This document shows positions 1-11,000 of a stretch of DNA of 64,000 nucleotides, one piece after another. The stretch lies in contig NZ_WWFG01000001.1 of NCBI RefSeq assembly GCF_026127265.1, positions 1,556,501 to 1,620,500 on the forward strand, read 5' to 3'. Every line of letters starts with the position of its first letter. Position 1 is the first letter of the stretch. The notes beneath the pieces are model-generated. The model was not told where the DNA came from. It did no database searches and saw nothing but the letters and a program-made list of their open reading frames with translations. The translations under genes were made by a program, and so were the position numbers. This DNA is from Nostoc sp. KVJ3. GTDB lineage: Bacteria > Cyanobacteriota > Cyanobacteriia > Cyanobacteriales > Nostocaceae.

Positions 1-1585
1 AGCAAAAGCTAAAGTTGCAGACTTAGAACAACGCTATCCCGAATTATTAGCAACCATACTCCAGCAGCCACAAATCGGCCTCAATCTAGATAATACTATC
101 ATAAATTTAGCTGCTAAAAATGTCTTATCTAATAGTATAAGTATTTCCAGCAACTTAGATTTAGTTACTGTTTTTAAAGCTTCCCAAGCACTATCGGGTG
201 AAATTAAACTAGAGCAATTATTATCGAGTTTGATGCAAGTAGTTATCGAAAATGCCGGTGCAGATAAATGCGCTTTGATATTATCTAAAAATCATAATTT
301 AACTATAGAAGCAACTGCCATTTTAAAAACAACTAGCACAGAAATTCACACCACTTTACAACAATCTATACCTGTAGAATTAAGCCAAGATATTCCAGTG
401 AGTGTAATTAACTATGTTTCTCGTACCAGTCAAACCTTACTTATTGATAATCCAATCGTTAAAACTTCCCTAACATCTGACCCTTATTTTCAACAGCAGC
501 AACCCCAGAGTCTTTTGTGTACACCCATCATCAACCAAGGAAAATTAATTGGTATTCTTTATTTAGAAAATAACCTGACCGCAGGGGCGTTTAGCAGCGA
601 TCGCTTACAAGTTCTCAATCTCCTCACGACTCAAGCCGCAATTTCTTTAGAAAATGCCCAACTTTATCGCCAATCAGAAGATTATTCCCATATTCTGGAG
701 CAAAAAGTCAAAGAACGCACCCAAGAACTAAACCATTATTGCACTCAATTAGAATCAACACTAGAAGAACTTTACTCTACTCAGGCGCAACTAATTCAAT
801 CTGAAAAAATGTCTGGATTGGGACAGCTAGTTGCTGGAATTGCTCATGAGATTAATAATCCCATTAATTTTATCTATGGTAATTTAGAACCAGCAAGTGC
901 ATACGTTGCATCCTTAATTGAATTAAATAATTTATACCAGCGATTATATCCAGAACCATTACCAGAGATTACAGAAAAAATCGCTGATATGGAATTAGAG
1001 TTTATATTGAATGATTTACCAAAACTGCTGTCATCAATGAAGTCTGGAGCAGATCGCATCCGTCAAATTGTGCTGTCACTGCGGAATTTTTCTCGCTTGG
1101 ATGAAGCAGAAATCAAACCAGTAGATATTCATTCTGGTATTGATAGCACTCTTTTAATTTTGCAGCACCGACTGAACAATAATAGCAATTATCCAGAGAT
1201 TAAAGTCATTCAAGAATATGGTCAACTACCTTTAGTTAATTGTTATGCTTCTGCGCTGAATCAGGTGTTTATGAATATTATCAATAATGCTATTGATGCC
1301 TTAGAAGAATTAGATGTCAATCGTCAACCTATAATTGTGATTCGGACTGAATTCCTCAAGCCCCAAAAAGTACTGATTTGCATTGCAGATAACGGTGTAG
1401 GCATAAGTGAATCAGTAAAAAATAAGATATTTAATCCATTTTTTACTACGAAGCCTATTGGTAGGGCTACAGGTTTGGGTTTGTCAACTAGCTACTCGAT
1501 TGTAGTCGAAAAACATGGGGGACGTTTAAGCTGTATTTCTACACTTGGAGAAGGGACAGAATTTATCATTGAAATTCCGGTATGA
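1..1585 (+). CDS. Hybrid Ser/Thr-His kinase, unit A (3' part only)
   Basis: This is the C-terminal part of a giant hybrid kinase; its start lies left of the window. The frame is open from base 2, and the encoded AKAKVADLEQRYPELLATIL matches the linker after the helical region of the downstream units. The Met at 230 is therefore internal. The fragment carries a GAF domain (about fragment residues 57-220), a helical linker and a complete histidine kinase core. The phospho-acceptor His lies in HEINNP (base 845), followed by the N box NQVFMNIINNAIDAL, the G1 box DNGVGI and the G2 box ATGLGLS. The histidine kinase part is closest to unit D (shared FIYGNL and LIELNNLY). Unit B begins 73 bp downstream. 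No receiver domain follows, so its response regulator must lie elsewhere if it has one. Confidence 0.9.
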   Translation, partial: AKAKVADLEQRYPELLATILQQPQIGLNLDNTIINLAAKNVLSNSISISSNLDLVTVFKASQALSGEIKLEQLLSSLMQVVIENAGADKCALILSKNHNLTIEATAILKTTSTEIHTTLQQSIPVELSQDIPVSVINYVSRTSQTLLIDNPIVKTSLTSDPYFQQQQPQSLLCTPIINQGKLIGILYLENNLTAGAFSSDRLQVLNLLTTQAAISLENAQLYRQSEDYSHILEQKVKERTQELNHYCTQLESTLEELYSTQAQLIQSEKMSGLGQLVAGIAHEINNPINFIYGNLEPASAYVASLIELNNLYQRLYPEPLPEITEKIADMELEFILNDLPKLLSSMKSGADRIRQIVLSLRNFSRLDEAEIKPVDIHSGIDSTLLILQHRLNNNSNYPEIKVIQEYGQLPLVNCYASALNQVFMNIINNAIDALEELDVNRQPIIVIRTEFLKPQKVLICIADNGVGISESVKNKIFNPFFTTKPIGRATGLGLSTSYSIVVEKHGGRLSCISTLGEGTEFIIEIPV

Positions 1586-1627
1586 TTTTTGCTGTTATTG
1601 TTTAACAACTTCACCCGTATGGGAATA

Positions 1628-1654
1628 CTAAATCTGAAACTCTTCAAGATTTAG
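1628..1654 (+). promoter_or_regulatory. Leader hairpin before unit B
   Basis: CTAAATCT pairs perfectly with AGATTTAG, with 11 nt between them. The 3' arm ends 4 nt before the unit B ATG, where a ribosome binding site would be expected. Comparable hairpins precede units C, D, E and F at the same distance. No other Shine-Dalgarno sequence is obvious. Confidence 0.55.
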
Positions 1655-1658
1655 CAAT

Positions 1659-4600
1659 ATGGTTAACCCTCTTGTCAGTATTCCCGGATATCGCATCAGT
1701 GAAGAACTCTACAATGGTTCTAGAACCCTAGTTTATCGAGGGTATCGAGATAATGACTCATTACCTGTAGTCATTAAACTGTTGAAAAATCCTTATCCTG
1801 GTTTGGGCGAATTGGTGCAGTTTCGCAATCAGTACACAATTGCTAAAAATCTTAATTCGCCCCTAATCATCGCGACTTACAGCCTAGAACCGTACCAAAA
1901 TGGCTATGCGCTGGTGATGGAGGATTTTGGTGGGATTTCTTTAAAAGATTATTTCACCCGTGTAGAGACGTTACATACAACGTCTCTAGAAGAGTTTTTA
2001 GAAATAGCGATCGCACTCTGCAATGCCTTAGATATACTCTACCGAGAGCGGATTATTCATAAGGACATCAAACCAAGCAATATTTTAATTAATCCTGAAA
2101 CCAAAGAAGTTAAATTAATTGACTTTAGTATTGCATCTCTACTACCACGAGAAACGCAAAGCATCCTCAGCCCCAATATTTTAGAAGGAACAATCGCTTA
2201 TATTTCTCCAGAACAAACTGGCAGAATGAATCGCGGAATTGACTATCGGACTGATTTTTATTCTTTAGGTGTAACCTTCTACGAATTACTCACTGGAGTT
2301 TTACCATTTCTCTCAAATGATGCGATGGAATTGGTACATTATCATATTGCTAAATCAGCGCCTTTGGTTCATGCAATTAACCCAAAAGTTCCATCTATAC
2401 TCTCAGAAATCGTCAGTAAATTAATGGCGAAAAATGCAGAAGATAGATATCAGAGTGCATTAGGACTGAAATTTGATTTAGAAAATTGTTTACATCAGCT
2501 ACAAGTTTCTGGTACGATAAATGACTTTGAGATTGCGCGAAGGGATGTGTGCGATCGCTTCATCATCCCTGATAAACTCTATGGACGAGAAACCGAAGTA
2601 TCAACCCTACTTCAAGCATTTGAAAGAGTCAGCCTTGGTGCAACAGAAATGATGCTGGTTGCGGGGTTTTCCGGTATTGGTAAAACTGCGGTTGTCAACG
2701 AAGTTCATAAACCGATTGTTAGACAACGTGGTTATTTTATTAAAGGGAAATATGACCAATTTAATCGCAATATTCCCTTTAGTGCATTTGTACAAGCATT
2801 TCGGGATTTAATGGAGCAATTATTAACTCTAAGCGATCCTGAAATTAAAAAATGGAAAAGTAAAATATTGTCGGCTGTCGGTGAAAACGGACAGATAATT
2901 ATTGAAGTCATCCCCGAATTAGAAATAATTATTGGTCAACAATCACCAGTACCAGAATTATCAGGAAGTGCTGCCCAAAATAGATTTAATTCATTGTTCC
3001 AAAAGTTTACACAAGTCTTTACCAGTGCTGAACATCCCTTAGTGATGTTTTTAGATGATTTGCAATGGGCAGATTCGGCATCGCTGAAGTTAATGCAGTT
3101 ATTAATGACTGATACAAGTCATCTTTTCCTAATTGGTGCATATCGTGATAACGAAGTCAATTCGGGACATCCATTTATATTGACCTTGGGTGAAATTGCT
3201 AAAACACAAGCAACGATTAATACAATTACTTTAGCACCATTGAGTCAAACAAAAGTGAATCAGTTAGTTGCTGACACACTTAAATGTCCAGAAGATTTAG
3301 CATGGTCTCTTTCTCAATTAATATATCAAAAAACTCAAGGTAATCCGTTTTTTGCCACACAGTTTCTCAAAGCACTATACGAAGATAAGCTGATTCAATT
3401 CACTCCCCCAACTCCCCCCTTGGTAAGGGGGGGGTGGCAATATAACATTGCCCAAGTGAATCAGCAAGCAGTTACAGATGATATTGTAGTCTTCATGGCA
3501 AAACAATTGCAAAGACTGCCATCATCATCTCAAAAGGTGTTGCAATTAGCAGCTTGTATTGGCAATCAATTTGATTTAGCAACTTTAGCCATTATTTCAG
3601 AACAATCAGAAATCGATACATCTGCTGATTTGTGGAAAGCTTTACAATCAGGGCTAGTTTTACCAATTAGCGATACTTATAAGTTCTATCAACAAGAGTC
3701 ATTTGTTAATAGTCAAGATGAACAAAAACAAATGCTCAGTGACAATGAACAAATAACAGTTTCTTATAAATTTTTACACGATAGAGTCCAGCAAGCTGCT
3801 TATTCCCTGATTCCCGATGAACAAAAAACAGTAACTCATCTCAAAATTGGACAATTACTGCTACAAAATTTATCCCAAATAGAGCTTGATGAAAAACTGT
3901 TTGATATTGCCATGCATTTGAATTTAGGACAAGAGTTCATTACTCAAGTGAGCGAACGAGAAGTACTTGCTCAACTGAACTTTAAAGCTGGAGTTAAAGC
4001 CAGAAATTCTACAGCCTACGCAGCAGCAAGGGTTTATTTGCAAACGGGGATAAAGTTATTACAGACAAATTGTTGGCAAAATCAGTATGAATTGACTCTA
4101 AATCTGTATGCTACGGCTGCCGAAGTTGCTTCTTTGAATGGTGATTTTGATGGCATGGAACAGCTAGCTACAATAATTTTGCAAAAAGCCCAGACGATTT
4201 TAGACAAAGTGAAAATCTATGAAATTAAGATTGCTGCCCAGACAGCCCAGAGTCAGACGTTGGAAGCTATTGCCATAGCGAGAGATGTACTAGGACAATT
4301 AGGAGTTGAATTCCCCACCGAAGTTGATGAAGCCAAGATTGACAAAGCCTTACAAGCCGTTGCTAGCCAGCTTCAGGGCAGACAGATTGCGGAACTGCTT
4401 GATTTGCCAGTTATGAGCGATCGCACAGCCCAAGCCGCGATGCAACTGTTAGGAACATTGTTTGCACCAGTTTTATTAGGAATACCAGGTTTAATGCCCT
4501 TCCTGAGCGCGACGATGGTGAATTTATCGCTTCAGTTTGGCAATGCACCGGCATCAACAGTGGGGTATGTGATTCACGGGATGGTGCTGTGTACCTTTTT

Positions 4601-7600
4601 GGGAGAAGTTGAAAATGGCTACAATTTTGGTAAATTAGCGCTCTCCTTACTAGAGCGGTTCAATACACCCGAACTTAAGTCCGTAACTCTACATCTATTT
4701 GGAGCTTACATTCAGCATCAACAAGAACCATTGAGGGCAACGAGACTGACACTGAAAGATGGCTATACGGCTGGTATGGACACTGGTGATTTTATCTACG
4801 GTGGCTATAACTTATCATGTGATAGCCATGCCAGCTTTTTTGCTGGGGTGGAACTGGATACTTGCGAACCTGAACGAGCAGCTTATAGCGTCACTTTGGC
4901 TCAGATGAAACAATTTTCTGCTCTGGTTTATTTCGGCATAACGTGGCAAACAGTTAAGAATTTGAGGGAAACTGTAAGTCAACCAGATTGCTTAATTGGT
5001 GAGTCCTACGATGAAACGGTGATGATTCCGAAGCACCATCAGGATCATGAACTCACTGCGATCGCTACTGCTTATATCTATAAACTGCTGCTGGCTTACA
5101 CTTATGGCAATTATCAGGTTGCGCTTAACTACATTGGTCAAGCCAATCCGTATTTGATGTCAACATCGGGATTAATTTATTTTCCCATTTTCCATTTTTA
5201 TGCAGCACTGACGCATCTAGCACTCTTCCCCACACAGTCAGAACCAGAGCAAGCTGAAATTCTTACCCAAGTGGAAACCCATCAAACAACTCTCCACCAG
5301 TGGGCGAAAAATGCTCCGATGAATCACTTGCATAAATGGTATCTTGTGGAGGCTGAACGGTATCGAGTTTTGGGTGACAAAATCGCAGCCATTGAGTGTT
5401 ATGACCAAGCCATAACTCTTGCTAATAAACATCAGTTCATCAACGAAGAAGCTCTCGCCAACGAACTAGCCGCCAAATTTTACCTCGGCTGGGGTAAACA
5501 CCGCATAGCTGGGGAATATATAACAAACGCCTACTACAGCTATGCTCGCTGGGGCGCTAAAGCCAAGGTTGCCGACTTGGAAAGACGCTATCCTCAACTC
5601 CTGGCCCCCATATTACAGCAAACCCGTTCTCCCTTCTCTACTAACGAAACTGTCTTTGCTTTGGAGAGTGTCACATCCACCAGTTCCCCCAGTACCAGCA
5701 GTAGCGTCTCTATTGCTTTAGATTTAGCTGCCATTCTCAAAGCTTCTCAAACTATCTCTTGCGAAATCGAATTTGAAAAACTGCTTTCATCGTTGCTTTC
5801 TATTCTCATCGAAAATGCTGGAGCCGAGAAGTGTGTATTAATGCTAATGGAGTCCGATAATTTACTGATTCAGGCATTGGCGGGGTTGAATCTAGAAAAT
5901 AATGGAAATACCAAAGTTGATTTTTCTTCAATGTTGCTCAACCCACAACCCGTTAAAGACTCTATTGATGTACCAGTTGGCTTAATTAATAACGTCAAAC
6001 GCAGCTTAAAACCTGCCGTGATTATTGATGCTAGCGTACATCCACAATTAATTAATGACCCTTATATTCAACAAAAGCAGCCCAAAAGTATCTTGTGTAG
6101 TCCGATTTTGCATCAGGGGAAGTTGCTTGGTGTGTTGTATTTGGAGAATAACTTAGCCACTGGAGCCTTTACAAGCGATCGCATTGAACTGCTAAACTTA
6201 CTCTGCGCTCAAGCTGCCATTTCTTTAGAAAATGCCCGACTTTATCGAAATTCCCAGAACTATGCTCAACAGTTGGAACAATCTCTAGCAAAATTGCAGG
6301 ATAGTGAAATCCGCTTCCAAAATTTGGCGAATAATATTCCTGGGATGGTGTACCAATTCCGTCTAGCAGCCGACGGTTCAACTTCAACACCCTACGTTAG
6401 CTCTGGCTGTTTGGATTTGTATGGTTTAACGCCAGAGTCAGTGATGACAGGGATGTATAGCCTTTATAGTATGCATCATCCTGAAGATGACGCAGCTATT
6501 GCAGAAGCAATTGCCTACTCTGCTCAAAATCTGACACCCTTTGAGCAAGAATGGCGGATTATTCTGCCTTCAGGAACCGTGAAATGGGTTCAATCTGCTG
6601 CTCGGGCAACACGACAAGCTGATGGCGCAACCCTATGGGACGGGTTTGTGATTGATATTAGCGATCGCAAACAAGTCGAAGCATCTCTAGCCAAAGAACG
6701 AGAGTTTTTAAACGCCATCATTCACAATATTACAGATGGAATCGTTGTCTGTGACGCTAGTGGCAAGTTGACTTTATTCAACAACGCAACTTGTGAGTTT
6801 CATGGCTTACCAATAAAATCTTTACCCCCAGAACAATGGGCAGAACACTTCAATCTCTATCAATCTGATGGTAAAACCCCCTTATCAACCACAGAAATCC
6901 CTTTATTTCGGGCTTTTCAAGGCGAAATAGTCGAAAATGCCGAAATGGTCATTGTGCCGAAATATGGTTCTACGAGAATTTTGTTAGCTAGCGGACAAGC
7001 GATCGTTGATTCTTCGGGTAACAAACTCGGTGCAGTGGTTGTAATGCGAGATATTAGCAGCCACAAAAAAGCAGGACTTGCTTTGCAGCAAAAATCACTT
7101 GATTTAGAACAAGCTCTCAAAGGACTACAACAAGCGCAATTACAAATGGTGCAAAGTGAAAAAATGTCTGCATTGGGTAACTTGGTTGCTGGTGTAGCTC
7201 ATGAAATGAATAATCCTCTTGGTTTTATTGCTGCCAGTCTTAAACAAGCTAAACCCAGCATTGCCGATATTGTTGAACACTTAAAACTTTATCAGGTCAG
7301 CCAGCCTAATCCCACTGATGAGATTATCGAACATGCAATCGAGATTGACTTAGATTATACCTTAGAAGACTTGCCAAAAATGATTGATTCTATGACGATG
7401 GCCTGTGACAGGCTCAAAAATATCAGCACCAGTTTAAGAACTTTCTCTCGTGCCGATCGAGATTATAAAGTGCCATTTAATATCCACCAAGGTATTGATA
7501 GCACAATTTTAATTTTAAAACATCGTCTCAAGGCAAATGAACTACGTCCAGCGATTGAAGTGGTAACAAATTATGATGATTTACCTCAATTAGAATGTTT

Positions 7601-7961
7601 TCCTGGTCAATTAAATCAGGTCTTTATGAACATCCTCGCAAATGCAATTGATGCTTTAGATGAGTCAAATTCTGGACGAAGTTTGATAGAGATTCAAGCC
7701 AATCCTAACCGAATTACCATTAAAACTTCAAAAGAAAATAATCTAATTAAAATTGCTATTGCTGATAATGGTAAGGGGATGAGCGAGTCGGTTAAACAAA
7801 AGATTTTTGACCATTTATTTACTACGAAATCCGTTGGTAAAGGGACAGGGTTAGGATTGGCGATCGCTCGGCAAATTGTCGAAGAAACTCACGGGGGTAA
7901 ATTGAGTTGTCATTCGGTTATAAGTGAAGGTACAGAATTTCTCATTGAAATCCCTGTATAA
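1659..7961 (+). CDS. Hybrid Ser/Thr-His kinase with GAF and two PAS domains, unit B
   Basis: A 2100-aa signalling protein of the HstK type. The Ser/Thr kinase covers about residues 8-275, with Lys40 in VVIKLLKN, HKDIKPSN at 134-141 (catalytic Asp136) and DFS instead of DFG at 155. A P-loop ATPase follows, with GFSGIGKT at about 336-343 and Walker B LVMFLDDLQWAD at about 460-471. Next come a long helical-repeat region to about 1340, a GAF domain (about 1360-1530) and two PAS domains (about 1552-1677 and 1681-1804). The histidine kinase core ends the protein, with His1848 in HEMNNP, NQVFMNILANAIDAL, DNGKGM and GTGLGLAI. No membrane segment is evident, so it is probably cytoplasmic. The start fits the other units. 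It is the only unit with two PAS domains, and it carries a hairpin repeat in frame near 3406-3437. The input signal is unknown. Confidence 0.93.
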   Translation: MVNPLVSIPGYRISEELYNGSRTLVYRGYRDNDSLPVVIKLLKNPYPGLGELVQFRNQYTIAKNLNSPLIIATYSLEPYQNGYALVMEDFGGISLKDYFTRVETLHTTSLEEFLEIAIALCNALDILYRERIIHKDIKPSNILINPETKEVKLIDFSIASLLPRETQSILSPNILEGTIAYISPEQTGRMNRGIDYRTDFYSLGVTFYELLTGVLPFLSNDAMELVHYHIAKSAPLVHAINPKVPSILSEIVSKLMAKNAEDRYQSALGLKFDLENCLHQLQVSGTINDFEIARRDVCDRFIIPDKLYGRETEVSTLLQAFERVSLGATEMMLVAGFSGIGKTAVVNEVHKPIVRQRGYFIKGKYDQFNRNIPFSAFVQAFRDLMEQLLTLSDPEIKKWKSKILSAVGENGQIIIEVIPELEIIIGQQSPVPELSGSAAQNRFNSLFQKFTQVFTSAEHPLVMFLDDLQWADSASLKLMQLLMTDTSHLFLIGAYRDNEVNSGHPFILTLGEIAKTQATINTITLAPLSQTKVNQLVADTLKCPEDLAWSLSQLIYQKTQGNPFFATQFLKALYEDKLIQFTPPTPPLVRGGWQYNIAQVNQQAVTDDIVVFMAKQLQRLPSSSQKVLQLAACIGNQFDLATLAIISEQSEIDTSADLWKALQSGLVLPISDTYKFYQQESFVNSQDEQKQMLSDNEQITVSYKFLHDRVQQAAYSLIPDEQKTVTHLKIGQLLLQNLSQIELDEKLFDIAMHLNLGQEFITQVSEREVLAQLNFKAGVKARNSTAYAAARVYLQTGIKLLQTNCWQNQYELTLNLYATAAEVASLNGDFDGMEQLATIILQKAQTILDKVKIYEIKIAAQTAQSQTLEAIAIARDVLGQLGVEFPTEVDEAKIDKALQAVASQLQGRQIAELLDLPVMSDRTAQAAMQLLGTLFAPVLLGIPGLMPFLSATMVNLSLQFGNAPASTVGYVIHGMVLCTFLGEVENGYNFGKLALSLLERFNTPELKSVTLHLFGAYIQHQQEPLRATRLTLKDGYTAGMDTGDFIYGGYNLSCDSHASFFAGVELDTCEPERAAYSVTLAQMKQFSALVYFGITWQTVKNLRETVSQPDCLIGESYDETVMIPKHHQDHELTAIATAYIYKLLLAYTYGNYQVALNYIGQANPYLMSTSGLIYFPIFHFYAALTHLALFPTQSEPEQAEILTQVETHQTTLHQWAKNAPMNHLHKWYLVEAERYRVLGDKIAAIECYDQAITLANKHQFINEEALANELAAKFYLGWGKHRIAGEYITNAYYSYARWGAKAKVADLERRYPQLLAPILQQTRSPFSTNETVFALESVTSTSSPSTSSSVSIALDLAAILKASQTISCEIEFEKLLSSLLSILIENAGAEKCVLMLMESDNLLIQALAGLNLENNGNTKVDFSSMLLNPQPVKDSIDVPVGLINNVKRSLKPAVIIDASVHPQLINDPYIQQKQPKSILCSPILHQGKLLGVLYLENNLATGAFTSDRIELLNLLCAQAAISLENARLYRNSQNYAQQLEQSLAKLQDSEIRFQNLANNIPGMVYQFRLAADGSTSTPYVSSGCLDLYGLTPESVMTGMYSLYSMHHPEDDAAIAEAIAYSAQNLTPFEQEWRIILPSGTVKWVQSAARATRQADGATLWDGFVIDISDRKQVEASLAKEREFLNAIIHNITDGIVVCDASGKLTLFNNATCEFHGLPIKSLPPEQWAEHFNLYQSDGKTPLSTTEIPLFRAFQGEIVENAEMVIVPKYGSTRILLASGQAIVDSSGNKLGAVVVMRDISSHKKAGLALQQKSLDLEQALKGLQQAQLQMVQSEKMSALGNLVAGVAHEMNNPLGFIAASLKQAKPSIADIVEHLKLYQVSQPNPTDEIIEHAIEIDLDYTLEDLPKMIDSMTMACDRLKNISTSLRTFSRADRDYKVPFNIHQGIDSTILILKHRLKANELRPAIEVVTNYDDLPQLECFPGQLNQVFMNILANAIDALDESNSGRSLIEIQANPNRITIKTSKENNLIKIAIADNGKGMSESVKQKIFDHLFTTKSVGKGTGLGLAIARQIVEETHGGKLSCHSVISEGTEFLIEIPV
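1962..1989. repeat. Dispersed palindrome inside the unit B kinase domain
   Basis: TAGAGACGTT and AACGTCTCTA form an inverted repeat in frame, encoding VETLHTTSL. The same palindrome family is intergenic at 36753-36783, 41271-41298 and 62166-62193. Confidence 0.75.
3406..3437. repeat. In-frame CCCCC/GGGGG hairpin repeat in unit B
   Basis: CTCCCCCC and GGGGGGGG arms flank TTGGTAA. The segment encodes TPPTPPLVRGG, where the other units have a WQCD-type stretch (for example FNFQSGCWQCDI in unit E). It resembles the G/C-rich palindromes in spacers of this window and looks like a repeat inserted without breaking the frame. Confidence 0.65.
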
Positions 7962-8003
7962 TTTCTCTCTTGAATGTTAAACAACTTTAGATATCTGGGA
8001 ATA

Positions 8004-8029
8004 CTAAATCTGAAAACTTCAGGATTTAG
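8004..8029 (+). promoter_or_regulatory. Leader hairpin before unit C
   Basis: CTAAATC pairs with GATTTAG. An inner stem TGAA/TTCA extends it if one G bulges. It ends 4 nt before the chosen ATG, as before unit B. Confidence 0.55.
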
Positions 8030-8033
8030 CAAT

Positions 8034-11000
8034 ATGATTAACCCTCTTGTCAGTATTCCCGGATATCGCATCAGTGAAGAACTCTACAATGGTTCTAGAA
8101 CCCTAGTTTATCGAGGGTATCGAGAGAATGACTCATTACCTGTAGTCATTAAACTGTTGAAGAATCCATATCCGGGTTTTAGCGAATTGGTGCAGTTTCG
8201 CAATCAGTACACCATTGCTAAAAATCTTAACTCACCTCTCATCCTCACTACCCATAGTCTGGAAGCCTATCAAAATGGTTATGCGCTGGTGATGGAGGAT
8301 TTTGGTGGGATTTCTTTAAAAGATTATTTTACCCATGTAGAGACGTTACACGCAACGTCTCTACAGGAGTTTTTAGAAATAGCGATCGCACTCTGCAATG
8401 CCTTAGATATACTCTACCGAGAGCGGATTATTCATAAGGACATCAAACCAAGCAATATTTTAATTAATCCTAAAACCAAAGAAGTTAAATTAATTGACTT
8501 TAGTATTGCATCTCTACTACCACGAGAAACGCAAAGCATCCTCAGCCCCAATATTTTAGAAGGAACAATCGCTTATATTTCTCCAGAACAAACTGGCAGA
8601 ATGAATCGCGGAATTGACTATCGGACTGATTTTTATTCTTTAGGTGTAACCTTCTACGAATTACTCACTGGAGTTTTACCATTTCTCTCAAATGATGCGA
8701 TGGAATTGGTACATTATCATATTGCTAAATCAGCGCCTTTGGTTCATGTAATTAACCCAAAAGTTCCATCTATACTCTCAGAAATCGTCAGTAAATTAAT
8801 GGCGAAAAATGCAGAAGATAGATATCAGAGTGCATTAGGACTGAAATTTGATTTAGAAAATTGTTTACATCAGCTACAAGTTTCTGGTACGATAAATGAC
8901 TTTGAGATTGCACGAAGGGATGTGTGCGATCGCTTCATCATCCCCGACAAACTCTATGGACGAGAAACCGAAGTATCAACCCTACTCCAAGCATTTGATA
9001 GAGTCAGCCTTGGTGCAACAGAAATGATGCTGGTTGCTGGGTTTTCCGGTATTGGTAAAACGGCAGTTGTCAACGAAGTTCATAAACCTATTGTTAGACA
9101 ACGCGGTTATTTTATCAAAGGGAAATTTGACCAATTTAATCGCAATATTCCCTTCAGCGCATTTGTGCAAGCATTCCAAGATTTAATGGAGCAATTATTA
9201 ACAGAAAGTGATGCACAAATTCAGCAATGGAGAAATAAAATATTAGAGTCTGTGGGTGAAAACGGACAGGTAATTATTGAAGTCATCCCGGAATTATCAA
9301 GAATTATAGGTGAGCAACCATCGGTTTCAGAATTATTAGGAACGGCAGCACAAAATAGATTTAATTTGTTATTTCAGAAGTTTACCCAGGTCTTTACCAC
9401 TGCTGAACATCCATTAGTGATGTTTTTAGATGATTTGCAATGGGCAGATTCAGCATCACTGAATTTAATACAATTATTAATGGCTGATACAAGTCATCTT
9501 CTTTTAATAGGTGCATATCGTGATAACGAGATCAATCCAGCCCATCCATTAATATTGACTTTGAGTGAAATTCAGAAAACAAATACAACGATAAATACAA
9601 TTATTTTAGCTCCACTCAGCCAAATACAAATAAATAAATTAGTTTCTGAAAGCCTAAAATGTTCAGAAGATTTATCCCTGACTTTTTCTCAATTAATATA
9701 TCAGAAAACTCAAGGTAATCCATTTTTTGCTACCCAGTTTCTGAAAGCCTTACATCAAGATGGACTGATTCTATTTGATTTTGAATTAGGCTGTTGGCAA
9801 TGTGACATTGCACTGGTAACTCAGCAAGCAGTTACAGATGATGTTGTTACTTTTATGGCATTTCAATTACAAAAACTGCCTCCCTCAACTCAAAATATAT
9901 TGCAATTAGCTGCTTGTATTGGCAACCAGTTTGATTTAATAACTTTGGCAATTGTTTCAGAACAACACCAAATCGAAACGGCTACTGACTTGTGGAAAGC
10001 TTTACAAGAAGGCTTGATTTTACCAATTAATGATATTTATAAATATTATCAGGAAGAGAGTAATAATAAATTGGTGCAGGAGAATGATAACTATAGTAAA
10101 CAAATAGCTAAATATAGATTTTTACATGACAGAGTACAGCAAGCGGCTTATTCCCTGATTCCTGAGCATCAAAAAACAGCAACGCATCTAAAAATTGGAC
10201 AGCTACTCGTCGAAAATTACTCTTTGATAGAACAAGAAGAAAAACTGTTTGATATCGTCGAGCATTTGAATAAGGGACAGGAATTAATTACTCAAGCAAA
10301 TGAACGAGAAGCATTAGCAAAAATGAACTTAAGAGTTGGTCATAAAGCTAGAAATTCCACAGCCTACGCAGCAGCAGGAGATTATCTACAAACAGGAATT
10401 GAGCTACTAGATAGTAACTGTTGGCTTCATCAGTATGAATTAACCCTAAACCTCTACATCGCATCTGCTGAAGCTGCTTATTTGAATAGGGAATTTGACA
10501 AAATGGAACATCTAGCAGCAAAGGTGTTGCAATCAGCACAGACAATTTTAGACAAAATTAAAATTTATGACTTAAAGATTCAATATCTTGTGGTACAAAA
10601 CAGATTGCATAATTCCCTGGAATTAGGATTACAAATTCTAGATGAATTAAACGTTGAGATTGCCAGTCCAGAATTAGTGAAAAAAGGCGTTAAATTACCT
10701 ACACTATCTGATATTGACAGTATGTTAGAAATGAACAATCCCTATAAAATTGCTGCAATGCAAATGTTGATCAGTGTTTTGCCAGCAGTATTTTTAACTA
10801 CGAACAGATTTGAAGAATTTGTTCTCACACTGATTAACCTGTCTTTAGAATTTGGCAGATCAGAGCTTGCTTGTTATGTCTATGCTGCTTACGGTTGGCT
10901 CAAGTGTGGTCAAGGGGAGATCAAAGATGGCTATCATGCTGGGAAAATTGCCTTAAAACTCCTAGAAATTTATGAGAGTCGTGAGTTTAAGTGTAAAGTT

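Noticed and set aside
230..1585. Reading the Met at 230 as the start of an independent sensor kinase gene
   Set aside because: The same frame is open to the left edge and continues the sequence found before the GAF domain in the other units, so the Met is internal.
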